In this document: in pieces, positions 24,401 to 32,430 of the stretch
Numbering within the stretch: position 1 is the first letter of the stretch
Layout: each line of letters starts with the position of its first letter
Origin: Thermomucor indicae-seudaticae
Taxonomy: Eukaryota; Mucoromycota; Mucoromycetes; Mucorales; Lichtheimiaceae
Assembly: GCA_000787465.1 (NCBI GenBank)
Contig: JSYX01000394.1
Coordinates: 1 to 32,723 of the forward strand
Direction of reading: 5' to 3'
Length of the DNA: 32,723 nucleotides
Notes under the pieces: generated by a model
What the model was told of the DNA's origin: nothing
Databases searched by the model: none
What the model saw: the letters and a program-made list of their open reading frames with translations, nothing else
Made by a program: the position numbers and the translations under genes

Positions 24401-24745
24401 CGACACGCAAGTCTGATATGTCGTGACTACATAGAGCGTGGCCGGATATATCGCTGGTCCTTCACTAGTGATCAGATAATGTGTTTAAAAAACGAACCGG
24501 CGCTGGTAAGTCATGGTATCATGTCAGTGAAGAACGATGAAACTAAAGCTGTGTTTTAGGCACGCTTCGGATCTCAGATTACTGCGGTTGGACCTGAAAC
24601 TCTCTGCATCACTTCACAGCATTATAGTCGTAACGCGAGGTAAAATAATAAGGTATGCGAAGACAGATTGACAGTATTAAGCTAACGTAAGAAAAATAGA
24701 TTTTCCGGTGCTGTGCATTTGGTGCAAACTAGTACAGCCATCTGA
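21492..24745 (+). CDS. Secreted GPI-specific phospholipase D-like protein
   Basis: Twelve exons (21492-21586, 21652-21783, 21839-21879, 21945-22033, 22099-22522, 22595-23562, 23637-23932, 23999-24062, 24143-24368, 24435-24505, 24560-24639, 24700-24745) encode 843 residues; human GPLD1 has 840. The family cleaves the inositol-phosphate bond of GPI anchors. Residues 1-30 form a signal peptide ending in ACG. Residues ~32-265 are the zinc-dependent phospholipase fold, with likely metal ligands in CGVSVHNEVTHR, FFPDWGYNC, AHW (His91) and MSHDVADVRWHSL (His131, His139). After a ~130-residue linker, seven FG-GAP repeats form a propeller (~410-840); the first three keep calcium loops at 422-430 (DFDADGELD), 499-507 (DINGDGIDD) and 560-568 (DIDRDGFKD). 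The start was chosen because it is the in-frame Met giving a complete signal peptide. Intron 8 is GC-AG. Enzyme activity is inferred from family membership only. Confidence 0.93.
24063..24142 (+). other. GC-AG intron in the GPI-PLD-like gene
   Basis: The donor is GAG|GCAAGT and the acceptor AATAACAG|GAGACT, with a branch-like GCTAAT. The phase-0 junction gives SPSE-ETSSRF inside an FG-GAP repeat. The GT in GCAAGT would be phase 1, with no acceptor restoring the frame. Confidence 0.75.
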
Positions 24746-25794
24746 AATAATCTAGAGAAGAATATAGACAGGAATTCCCAAAGTTGAGTCGCCTCTGTAA
24801 ATTAACTTGGATTGTATACCGTTTGGGAACTCGATGACATAAATTTTGTTTCCCTTGGATAAGGCTAACTAGCCTTTGCGGAATGGTTTCTACAACGCAC
24901 GCAAAGATATTTCTGTGGGCAATATAGAATGTTGTAAACATCAATATGGAACGATATTGTTGATCTCTTTGTCATAGGCTGACAAGAGCAAGATGCATTG
25001 TTTTTTTTGCGGGAGTAATTAGGGCTAATATGCGATACTTGCTTTTTGCATTGGAAGTTATAGTTCTCATGCATGTTATTCAAAATTGTGCGAGCATTCT
25101 ATAAACGTTGTTGACCACATATGATTGGGCTCTGATAATGAGGCAGCATCTGATTGTGCCGTAATGGCGTTGACTTTTTATTAACAGGAACGCTGCTCGT
25201 TCACTGTATTGCTGTAAATCCGCGGCAATACGAATGAACCGTTGTCGCCGCTCGGAGAGTACAAGAAAGTCTATAGAGCCGCATAAAAAGAAGCGTTCAA
25301 GATGTGATAAATAAGCTTCTGGATGAATAAAATCAGTTTCAGTCGACAAAGCCATACCAGTCTGCGTTGACGCCTTTGACACATGAAAGCCTGGAATCAC
25401 GAATTTTGTGGACCAAATTGTTAATTTCAGGCCTTTGGCAAGAGTAAAAGGTATCCAGTTCCAGGATACTGCATAAATGTTTCGTTAGTGCTGTATGGAA
25501 CCGTCTTTAGAATATTTAACGCATATACATTCGTCTGACCTACGATCGCAATACACTATGTCGTCCTGACTGTTTCTAGCATTTTCGGTATTAGTATATA
25601 ATACGTAACGAATTCTATAGCGGTCAAAATTTGCTAAAAGCACTTTGACATGCTGTGCACTGTTCAATGTATAATAGCGAACTATCGAAAAGAAGCCATT
25701 TACAGTCGTTAAGATGATACACGAAACTTAACAGCTTTAAAGCTAGTAATCGACTAGGGAAACAGTTACAGCTGCCTTAACATGGAAACCTGGT
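24746..25794. other. Gene-poor AT-rich intergenic region
   Basis: Downstream of the GPI-PLD-like gene. A 106-codon open frame on the minus strand (25080-25400, first ATG at 25355) is the only long one. It resembles nothing I know and has no splice partner that I could find. No RNA gene seen. Confidence 0.55.
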
Positions 25795-26011
25795 CACTAC
25801 GGCGGAAAAGACCAGTTTTTGGACCAGTTTTTCCCAAAAATGTTTATGCAACAGGTGAATTTAATGAGGAACGTTCGGGTTACAAAAATTGTAGCCAATA
25901 ACCTTTGTTAATTTCCCTCGCCACACCAGCTTTTGCACCAGTTTTTGGCAAAACTGCTGTTTTTCCTGGTCCGAAAACTGGTGGAAAAGCTGGAATATTT
26001 TCGCTGTAGTG
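25795..26011. mobile_element. Miniature inverted-repeat transposon, CACTA-like
   Basis: A 217-bp element with no coding capacity. The left end reads CACTACGGCGGAAAA and the right end, reverse-complemented, CACTACAGCGAAAAT; the two agree at 12 of 15 positions. The element is flanked by GGT on both sides (25792-25794 and 26012-26014), a 3-bp target duplication as produced by CACTA (En/Spm, CMC) transposases. Inside the ends the motif CCAGYTTTT recurs at least five times in both orientations, like subterminal transposase-binding sites. An autonomous partner elsewhere in the genome must supply the transposase (inference). Assignment to CACTA rests on the terminal bases and duplication length alone. 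Confidence 0.8.
25926..25993. repeat. Long inverted repeat inside the miniature transposon
   Basis: Arms 25926-25948 and 25971-25993 (23 nt each) match at 21 positions around a 22-nt loop. Each arm contains CCAGCTTTT followed by CACCAGTTTT. RNA from this element would fold into a stable hairpin. Confidence 0.85.
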
Positions 26012-27939
26012 GGTGTCCAACAAGGTCCGCTACAAATATCAAAAAAAAAATAGGCGACGAATGCTCGCGGTTGACAATTTAATTGGCATTCCTTGGACTC
26101 ATTGTTCATCGAGAATCATACAGACATTAACCTTCTGCAGTTATACCTCTAAAAGAGAGGATGGTCTTTTCAGCATTAAGCACGAGGCAGATAATAAAAG
26201 GGGAATCTGTCAAAAATTGTAAGGGGCGAAGAATTTTGTAAAATTTTTACTCAATATGGCTGCTTCAAATAGCAACCAAATGAGAGATAAAGTTCAGAGC
26301 TACTAAGACGCTGACAAGAGACTCTATTGCGTGTCTTTATTCATCAAATAATGTACTCAAAATTGTGTATGGTTTTGCCGAACGCTCGTTATGTAAAAGA
26401 TCCATGTAGATCTAACTCCAATGCAGATGTGTTCCATATATCAATTGATTGTAGATAGTGTCCTATACCGTTTTGTTCTCTTCCTTTATTCATAATTATC
26501 TGCCTCAATGTCTGAAGCCGTAACAACAGATTGTGGTGGACCTTAGGCCGCTTAATCTTTTATCATTATTATTAATTACTGGCTTTTTTCCTCGCAATGT
26601 GCGTCATTCGTATTCTTTTTGACGCTGTAAGCGACACACACTTTGCGCTAAGAGCGATGCATGATTTGCGTCAATCAAAGAAACACAATTGGACCGAATA
26701 AAAAGGTATTTGCCCTCAAGCCTTTCTACATTTGGATAATGTCAGGAGAGGCGTCTCCTAGAATGCAGAAACCTATAGATGAGCATATCTTGTACAGTAG
26801 AAGCTGCCACTGTGAACCATTCGCTGGTTTCATCCACGCTTAATGATGGATATTTGCTCATGCTGACGTCTGTAACGGGCACTTCGCGTATAAAAGCTCG
26901 TACGGATTCGTTTTGTTTGCAGGAGCGGCATGGCTTGCCAATAAAATGAGCGATTCGAAATTTTGAAGGCCCCAGGCTTTTCCGGGAGCCAATCACTGAA
27001 GAATCCAATTCCCATCGTTCGACATACGTCCTGATACGTCTTATTGTCTTATTTAGCGCACGATTATTATGCTCTACGTCAGACGAATTATCATAGCTCA
27101 CACGATTCTGAATCAGATGATATCACAGCACCAACCGATATAAGGCGTAAACACAAGTGTGTGTACAGAGCGCAATTCCTTTTTTCATTCTTCATAGTCA
27201 AAAAGTTGAAAGGCATGAAGTCAAAGCCAAGCTCCTGCAAGGTCTATATTATCCTGCTACTGCGCGTTCTGGACCAACATCCATCTCCGATACAAGATCT
27301 GCTGGGAACGACAAATCTTCTGCATCTTTTGATGTCCATCTCGTCCATTCCAGACACCTACCTCCTGCAAATATGTAAAACGAAACGCATGGCAAGACAA
27401 TACATAGCGTCGCGACATGATATAGTACGGGCTCTAGTGAGTTCACGATAAAGATTTCTTGATGATAAGTTCTTGATTGTCCTGTCAAATGACTCTGTTT
27501 TCTGACCAAAGCATGGTGTCTTTAGGTTTTCTATTCCGGGTCTCATTCGCGTGATGTTGAGGAGGCCCGACAGCGGGGCGAATAATTCGGGGAGGGGGAG
27601 GGGTAGTGGGTAAAAATATGTCCTGACGAATGACCGCAGGACCGCCCCATTTGGGGTTTACAGGTAAGAAACGATGAACGTCTACGAGGAGTGATAACGG
27701 CGCTAACAAAAAGTTGCTCTATGCGTTAATTACCATTCCAATTTTCTACATTCTTTATGCGAAATGCGACTTTTCTTTGTGCAAATTACAGTTCCAACTT
27801 CGTTCAAATTTTATCTTTTTCCTTGTGCAAATTTGTAGTATCCCATGTTTTACCTTGCAGAAGGTTTCATCTTGTTTCGGAAAGGGAAAAAGTCTACGCC
27901 TGATTTTTAAAATTCAGTCAGCTCAAGTTCTGTCATGTC
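26012..27939. other. Gene-poor intergenic region with a possible short gene
   Basis: AT-rich, starting with a run of ten A residues (26041-26050) beside the transposon. A TATAAAAG (26889-26896) is followed by two coding-like stretches, about 27057-27154 and 27198-27378, which could be exons joined across AA|GTGTGT...CATAG|T; no in-frame start was found, so I do not call a gene. Near the right end are a G-rich tract (27589-27610) and a repeated TTGTGCAAATT (27777-27787 and 27823-27833) in the promoter of the next gene. Confidence 0.5.
27589..27610 (+). other. G-quadruplex-forming tract
   Basis: Four G-runs of 4, 5, 4 and 3 separated by A, A and TAGT. It lies about 330 bp before the next plus-strand ATG, on the non-template strand. 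Confidence 0.6.
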
Positions 27940-28368
27940 ATGGCTTCCAAAGATCGGCTTGACGACGACGATCTGTCGGCACGATTAAGTGAGGTCTCGT
28001 TTTCCTCTCCGGAAGAGAAGCTCGTCAAACAGTTTCAAAAGACGTATATTACACAAACGGAGCCCTTTCGTTCAGTTTTCGGTCAACCGGGACTTCCACA
28101 AGAAGACTCGAAGCCGAAAGAGTTGTTCAAGCCTAGTAACGCAGTCCAAAGCAAAGAAAGTGAAGATGGGTGGGGCGATTTACCACCATCGTATACCGCG
28201 ATTTCGCAAGATCACTTGTTTGGATTTTCTTCCATCTTGCACTCGGATTATCTCGATACCTCCTCGAAACAGATCGATCCCAATTCGCCGTTTGCAAGAT
28301 TCCAAGGAAAACCTGTTTCTTTTACGGAGGCAGTGTCAAATATAAAATCAAACCACCATTCCAAGTAA
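27940..28368 (+). CDS. Small acidic protein with a PPxY motif, function unknown
   Basis: A single-exon frame of 142 residues; I do not recognise the family. The N terminus is acidic (RLDDDDLSARLSEV) and the protein is hydrophilic, with no signal peptide or membrane helix. Residues 77-85 (GWGDLPPSY) include a PPxY motif, the ligand of WW domains such as those of Rsp5/Nedd4-type ubiquitin ligases, so it may be an adaptor or substrate (inference). Short aromatic motifs (EPFRSVFG, HLFGFSSIL, SPFARFQG) resemble linear interaction motifs. A second ATG lies 5 bases upstream in another frame (ATGTCATGG) and opens a 17-codon frame, which may lower translation; the chosen ATG has the better context (G at +4). 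Two hairpins follow the stop, then the tRNA ligase gene 173 bp on. That it is coding rests on length, composition and position only. Confidence 0.65.
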   Translation: MASKDRLDDDDLSARLSEVSFSSPEEKLVKQFQKTYITQTEPFRSVFGQPGLPQEDSKPKELFKPSNAVQSKESEDGWGDLPPSYTAISQDHLFGFSSILHSDYLDTSSKQIDPNSPFARFQGKPVSFTEAVSNIKSNHHSK

Positions 28369-28411
28369 TTTATCGTTCATTTGCCGACCCTGCCTTTACA
28401 GTACATAGTTT

Positions 28412-28456
28412 ACCGCAGCTCGTTTGCTGCGGTTTTCTGACTCATAAAGAGTCAGA
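28412..28456 (+). other. Two adjacent perfect hairpins in the 3' region
   Basis: Hairpin 1: ACCGCAGC (28412-28419), loop TCGTTT, GCTGCGGT (28426-28433). Hairpin 2: TCTGACTC (28436-28443), loop ATAAA, GAGTCAGA (28449-28456). Both stems are 8 bp with no mismatch and only two bases apart. They lie 43 bases after the stop of the PPxY gene and 85 bases before the ligase start. Confidence 0.8.
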
Positions 28457-28541
28457 TCAATAGATATCATTAAAAGGCTCTGGCTTTTTGCATGAAATCC
28501 TTATTCCGACAGCTTTTTCTGTTCTGTGCGTTTCCAGAACA

Positions 28542-29876
28542 ATGGACAAAGATCAATCTCTGACTGTTGCCATTCCTGATTTCTCGGACGCATTGCAAGA
28601 CGATCATGCCGTGATTGAAGCGCTCAAGAAACTGGAAGGACTTAAAGTATCCGGTGGTGGCAAAGAGGCGCGATCCAAGGCTTATACTGTGAACGGCTCA
28701 GAATGGCATAGTTGGACCATGCGTGAGAGCGCGTACAGAAAGGGTAAACTCCCGACGCAGGCGCGTGGACTTTTTATTCGAACCACAGCCGACGGAAAGC
28801 ATCGTATCGTGGTTCGCGGATATGATAAATTTTTTAATGTTACGGAAACAGAAGCAACTCAGGTACCACAGAAAAAGAATGATCTGTCTACTTGTCGCTC
28901 TCATACATATATACTCTAGTGGCCGTCTCTTAAGAACCAAACAGTGGGCCCCTATGAAGTTACTGCCAAGGAAAATGGGTGTATCATCTTTATCGCAGCC
29001 ATGTCTCCTGAACGTGTTGTCGTGACTTCAAAGCACGCACTCCCGGATCCCCAAGATGACGAGACAGCCCACGGTGGTGTAGGATATCGATGGTTGCTTA
29101 AGCATCTAGAGTCAGTTGGAAAAACTGAACGCGATTTGGCATCTTGGCTGGATGGTAAGGACATCACGCTAGTTGCAGAGGTAAAATACAAATGTGCCCA
29201 TGTACAAGAATATACTTTGTGACATGATCGCTAATTGGGCCTCTCTCACTGTTTGAAGCTTTGCGACGACCATTTTCAGGAACATGTGTTGCCATACAGC
29301 AGAAAAGAAAGCGGTCTCTATCTCCATGGCATCAATTTGAACACAAGCATCCTTCATACACTACCAAGCGAGACGGTGCAGCGGGTCGCGAAGTGGTTTG
29401 GTTTCCACCAGACACAGTATCTTACGCTGGACACTATAGCGGAGGTTCAGTCCTTGGCAGACAAGATGCAAGAAGACGGCACTTTTCTTGGACGACCTGT
29501 GGAAGGCATTGTCGTGCGCTGCAAGAGGCGCGCTAAGCCTTCGGATCCAGCACGGGACTTTTTCTTCAAGATAAAGAATGACCAGTACCTATTATACAGA
29601 GAGTATCGGGAGGTAACCAAGATGATCCTGGATACGCCCGGAGACGGAACAGTGCGGATCAAACCCGACAAAAAGCCAAAATGTAAATATGAGAAGACAG
29701 CATACTATGTGCAATGGGTACGAGACCGAATCCAAGATCATCCAGAATGGTTTGCAGAATACAAGAAGAACAAGGGAATCATTGCGGTACGAGAACGCTT
29801 CGAGGAATTCTGGGCAGCCGGGGACTTGACGAAGCTCTCAGGGGACCCAGCAAAAGCAATTGAGGCATCCAAGTAG
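28542..29876 (+). CDS. tRNA ligase, stand-alone ligase (adenylyltransferase) domain
   Basis: Three exons (28542-28862, 28920-29180, 29259-29876) encode 399 residues. It corresponds to the N-terminal ligase domain of fungal Trl1, which seals tRNA halves after intron removal and HAC1-type mRNA exons. The sequence follows Trl1: LPTQARGLFI, VVRGYDKFFNV, then the nucleotidyltransferase motif I with Lys124 in TAKENGCIIFI, VVTSKHAL, LCDDHFQEHVL, GLYLHGINLNT, motif IV EGIVVR (276-281) and motif V FFKIKNDQYLLYREYRE (from 296). It ends with TAG where yeast Trl1 would continue into kinase and cyclic phosphodiesterase domains (from about residue 390). No P-loop or HxT motif is seen before the next gene. 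The ATG at 28542 fits the usual N-terminal length; an in-frame ATG lies 54 bases upstream, and a pyrimidine-CAG just before the start may be a 5'UTR acceptor. Confidence 0.93.
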
Positions 29877-30257
29877 CTGAATAGATAGATAAACTCAAAC
29901 TTTATACTGGAGATTTATCGAAGTCTTTCCTTTTTACTTTCTTTTTTGTAAAATGCACCAGCAAATAGTACCAACCCAGATAAGCTGCAAGCATGGGAAC
30001 ATGTCAGAACAACTGTGCTAAGGAAAGTTTACCATTCTGGAGTTGCTGTGATCAGCGTAGTACAGCAAATGAAGATCTGGTGAGCATAAGACTAACTCGC
30101 TTAAAGTAGAAACTAAGTAGGGTCTAGTGCATATTCGAGGATCAACAGTTAGACAATGGGTATCATAGAATACCGCCGTGCGGACATACGGCATATCTCA
30201 TAAAGAAGGCTGCTTCAACATCTGTCTCGATTAGTTCTGCAATCACGGGCCACGAGT

Positions 30258-30263
30258 CACGTG
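30258..30263. promoter_or_regulatory. CACGTG E-box
   Basis: A perfect palindromic CACGTG about 325 bp upstream of the aldolase-family start. It is the site class predicted for the bHLH factor in this window, but a single hexamer is weak evidence. Confidence 0.3.
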
Positions 30264-30520
30264 CATGTAGAAAGCGCCTTTGAGATGGGTCCCTGGAAGA
30301 GAAGGTTGAGTAAGTTTGACTACGCAATGCTTAAGGCCCTTTCGTCGACTATGCAATACCTCCTAGGTCTTCAAGGAGGTGGCAATTTAGACGTATCGCA
30401 CATGCTCTGAGTAGATAGTATTATTGGACAGAGGTCCCTTTTCCCCTTGTTTCTGCAGACTATATTATTTGCTGCATTACAGACAGACATTGGCCTGTGC
30501 TTGCTATTTAGAGAACGTGG

Positions 30521-30528
30521 TATAAATA
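30521..30528 (+). promoter_or_regulatory. TATA box of the aldolase-family gene
   Basis: TATAAATA lies 55 bases before the ATG at 30583, leaving room for a leader of about 30 bases. It supports the short first exon chosen for this gene. Confidence 0.65.
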
Positions 30529-30582
30529 CGAAGCTCCCAGTTGAAATCGTGTTTTTCAATCCTTGCATTTTAGTCTATCGCG

Positions 30583-31800
30583 ATGACCGCCGTTAGATCA
30601 CGCCCGTAAATAGTTACAGTGATGCTCGAGACGATATTATGGCTAAATGTATATTATACATCACCACAGAATTGAAGATGATCAAGAGTTCGATGTCCGT
30701 ACGCCCATCAAACTACAGCGTGAAGCTGGGCGCTACACAATCTTTGTCCGCTCCAAGCGTCGAGTTGTCCTGAGTGGTAGTGAAACTGAAGAACAGGCGA
30801 AGGCAGCCGAGTCGATGCAGGTTGCTCTTCCTAGACTTCCAAGCTTCAAGAGTATTCACGAGCAGCGCCTGGATATGAAGAGAAAGCTAGTTGCTGGCTT
30901 TCGCATTTTCGCAAAATATGGTTGGGATGAAGGTAAGTTGCTGAGAATCCTCGCAAACGCGTGGATCGTCAACCAAAAACACACGATAGGAACTGCTGGT
31001 CACATGACGTTCCGTGATCCCGAGTATCCAGACCTGTATTGGTAATATTATCCTCCTTGCACCAGAAAGATCGCTCAAATTATTCACACTGGCCTTTTGT
31101 TTTGGCAGGGTCAATCCACTCGGCAAATACTTTGGCCATCTCAAGACGAGCGACCTCTTGTTGGTTGATATGCATGGAAACATTGTTCGAGGCAACCGCA
31201 CCGCTAGCAAAGCTGTCTTGATGATTCACGGCACAATCCAGCGTATGCGAAGCGACGTTGTTTGCACCGTTCATGCGTAAGTCAAAGTTTATTGCCATCA
31301 TATCTTTTGTTCCCTTCCTTCTCGTACGGAAACTCATCGAGCCGAATCATAGTCATTCCATATACGGCCGCACCTTTTCTGCGTTGGGGCGTCCACTTTT
31401 GCCCATCACCCAAGATGCCTGCGCATTTTACGGCTCACACAGCGTCTATCCAGAATTCGGGGGCGTCGTCTTTATGCCGGAAGAAGGCGAGAAGCTAGCC
31501 AGGGCACTTGGACCCACAAACAAGGCCGTGATTCTCCAGAACCATGGTCTACTGACCACTGGCGCGACGGTTGATGACGCTATCTGGTGGTTCATCTGCA
31601 TGGAGAGATGCTGTCAATCTCAGCTTGTTGCAGAAGCAGCCTGTGTGAACGGTTACAAGGACCTCAAGCTGATTCCAGATGAGGTGGCTCGCGGCGTGCA
31701 TGACAATATTGGTGATCATCAAGCTGGTTATGCAAAGTTTCAACCTCTCTATGACATGATTGTTCGCGAGCAACCGGATATCTTGGATGATGGTCCTTAA
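30583..31800 (+). CDS. Class II aldolase / adducin family protein
   Basis: Five exons (30583-30605, 30670-30932, 30990-31041, 31109-31276, 31353-31800) encode 317 residues. The family binds a divalent metal and includes fuculose-phosphate aldolases and epimerases; many fungal members have no assigned substrate, and I cannot name one. Conserved segments are FAKYGWDEGTAGHMTFRDP, VNPLGKYFGHLKTSDLLLVD, then the metal-binding His168 and His170 in CTVHAHSIYG, TQDACAFYG, FGGVVF, and His233 in AVILQNHGLLT, followed by WWFICMERCCQSQL and FQPLYDMIVREQPDILD. The first exon is only 23 nt: ATG ACC GCC...CC|GTAAAT, spliced in phase 2 to ACAG|AATTGAAG. This places the ATG behind the TATA box; a later ATG at 30647 lies inside that intron. 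AATAAA occurs 118 bases past the stop. Confidence 0.9.
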
Positions 31801-31917
31801 CGAATATCCCTTAGTGTTCCTTACCGGCAACGAGCTATATATATCAGTGCTTCTTCTTAGCAAGCTAGCGCATGCCAATGATCATCATTTCATATATTTC
31901 CCCAAGTTGTAGCTTTC

Positions 31918-31923
31918 AATAAA
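31918..31923 (+). terminator. Poly(A) signal of the aldolase-family gene
   Basis: AATAAA 118 bases after the TAA stop in AT-rich sequence, the first perfect match downstream. Confidence 0.5.
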
Positions 31924-32324
31924 TATGTATATCGAATTGAGCCATTGCAAAGTTTGGAGGACAAGAGCACAAATGGTCAGGAAACACCATTACATGCAGT
32001 ATTTCCTCAATTAATACAGCCAACGTGTAGGCTAACATTGCATCCTATATGTATTCAGCCAGCAATTTAGGCTCACAACCTCTTTTGCCAAGTTACGAAT
32101 CTGACGTGGTATTTGACATCTGACATGACCAATGTTTACATAATGTGTCCTGCATGATCTTGGGCAAGAACGTAACAATGGATTATTCTGTCTATTAGCT
32201 AATCGCAGTCATATCTGTGAACGGCATTGTCTCTGCGCAAAACCCTCGCATGGAGAGCGCTTATTACAGCACAGTTCATCTTTGAACGGCCTGACAGCTG
32301 TCCACATTTTCGGAGCGTCTACGG

Positions 32325-32430
32325 ACACCCATCTCGGGATTTGAATATCTTCTGGACACCCATTTCGGCAGATTCATTTTGCCATTTCCGTTTCTGATGA
32401 GCACCCATTTCAGTTTCTGGTGTGCCCCCT
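32325..32430. repeat. Irregular CACCCATYTC direct repeats
   Basis: GGACACCCATCTCGG, GGACACCCATTTCGG, GAGCACCCATTTCAG and a degraded GTGCCCCCTTTTCG follow each other at spacings of about 31, 45 and 21 bases. No terminal structure was found. Confidence 0.4.

Larger units (their letters stand above)
29877..30582. other. Intergenic region before the aldolase-family gene
   Basis: About 700 bp with the ligase 3' UTR and the next promoter. It contains an E-box (30258-30263), a 7-bp-stem hairpin (ACCTCCT at 30358-30364, AGGAGGT at 30374-30380) and a TATA box. I found no kinase or phosphodiesterase coding sequence in any frame here. Confidence 0.6.

Noticed and set aside
28413..28437. Bacterial-type terminator (hairpin plus T-run)
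   Set aside because: The genes are split by spliceosomal introns, so a rho-independent terminator has no meaning here; reported only as a structure.
29877..30646. Hidden kinase or phosphodiesterase exons completing the tRNA ligase
   Set aside because: Searched in the three forward frames for a GxxxxGK(S/T) loop and HxT motifs; none seen, and a separate promoter for the next gene begins there.
32330..32350. tRNA B-box-like ATTCAAATCCC on the minus strand
   Set aside because: No matching A-box or cloverleaf could be drawn around it.
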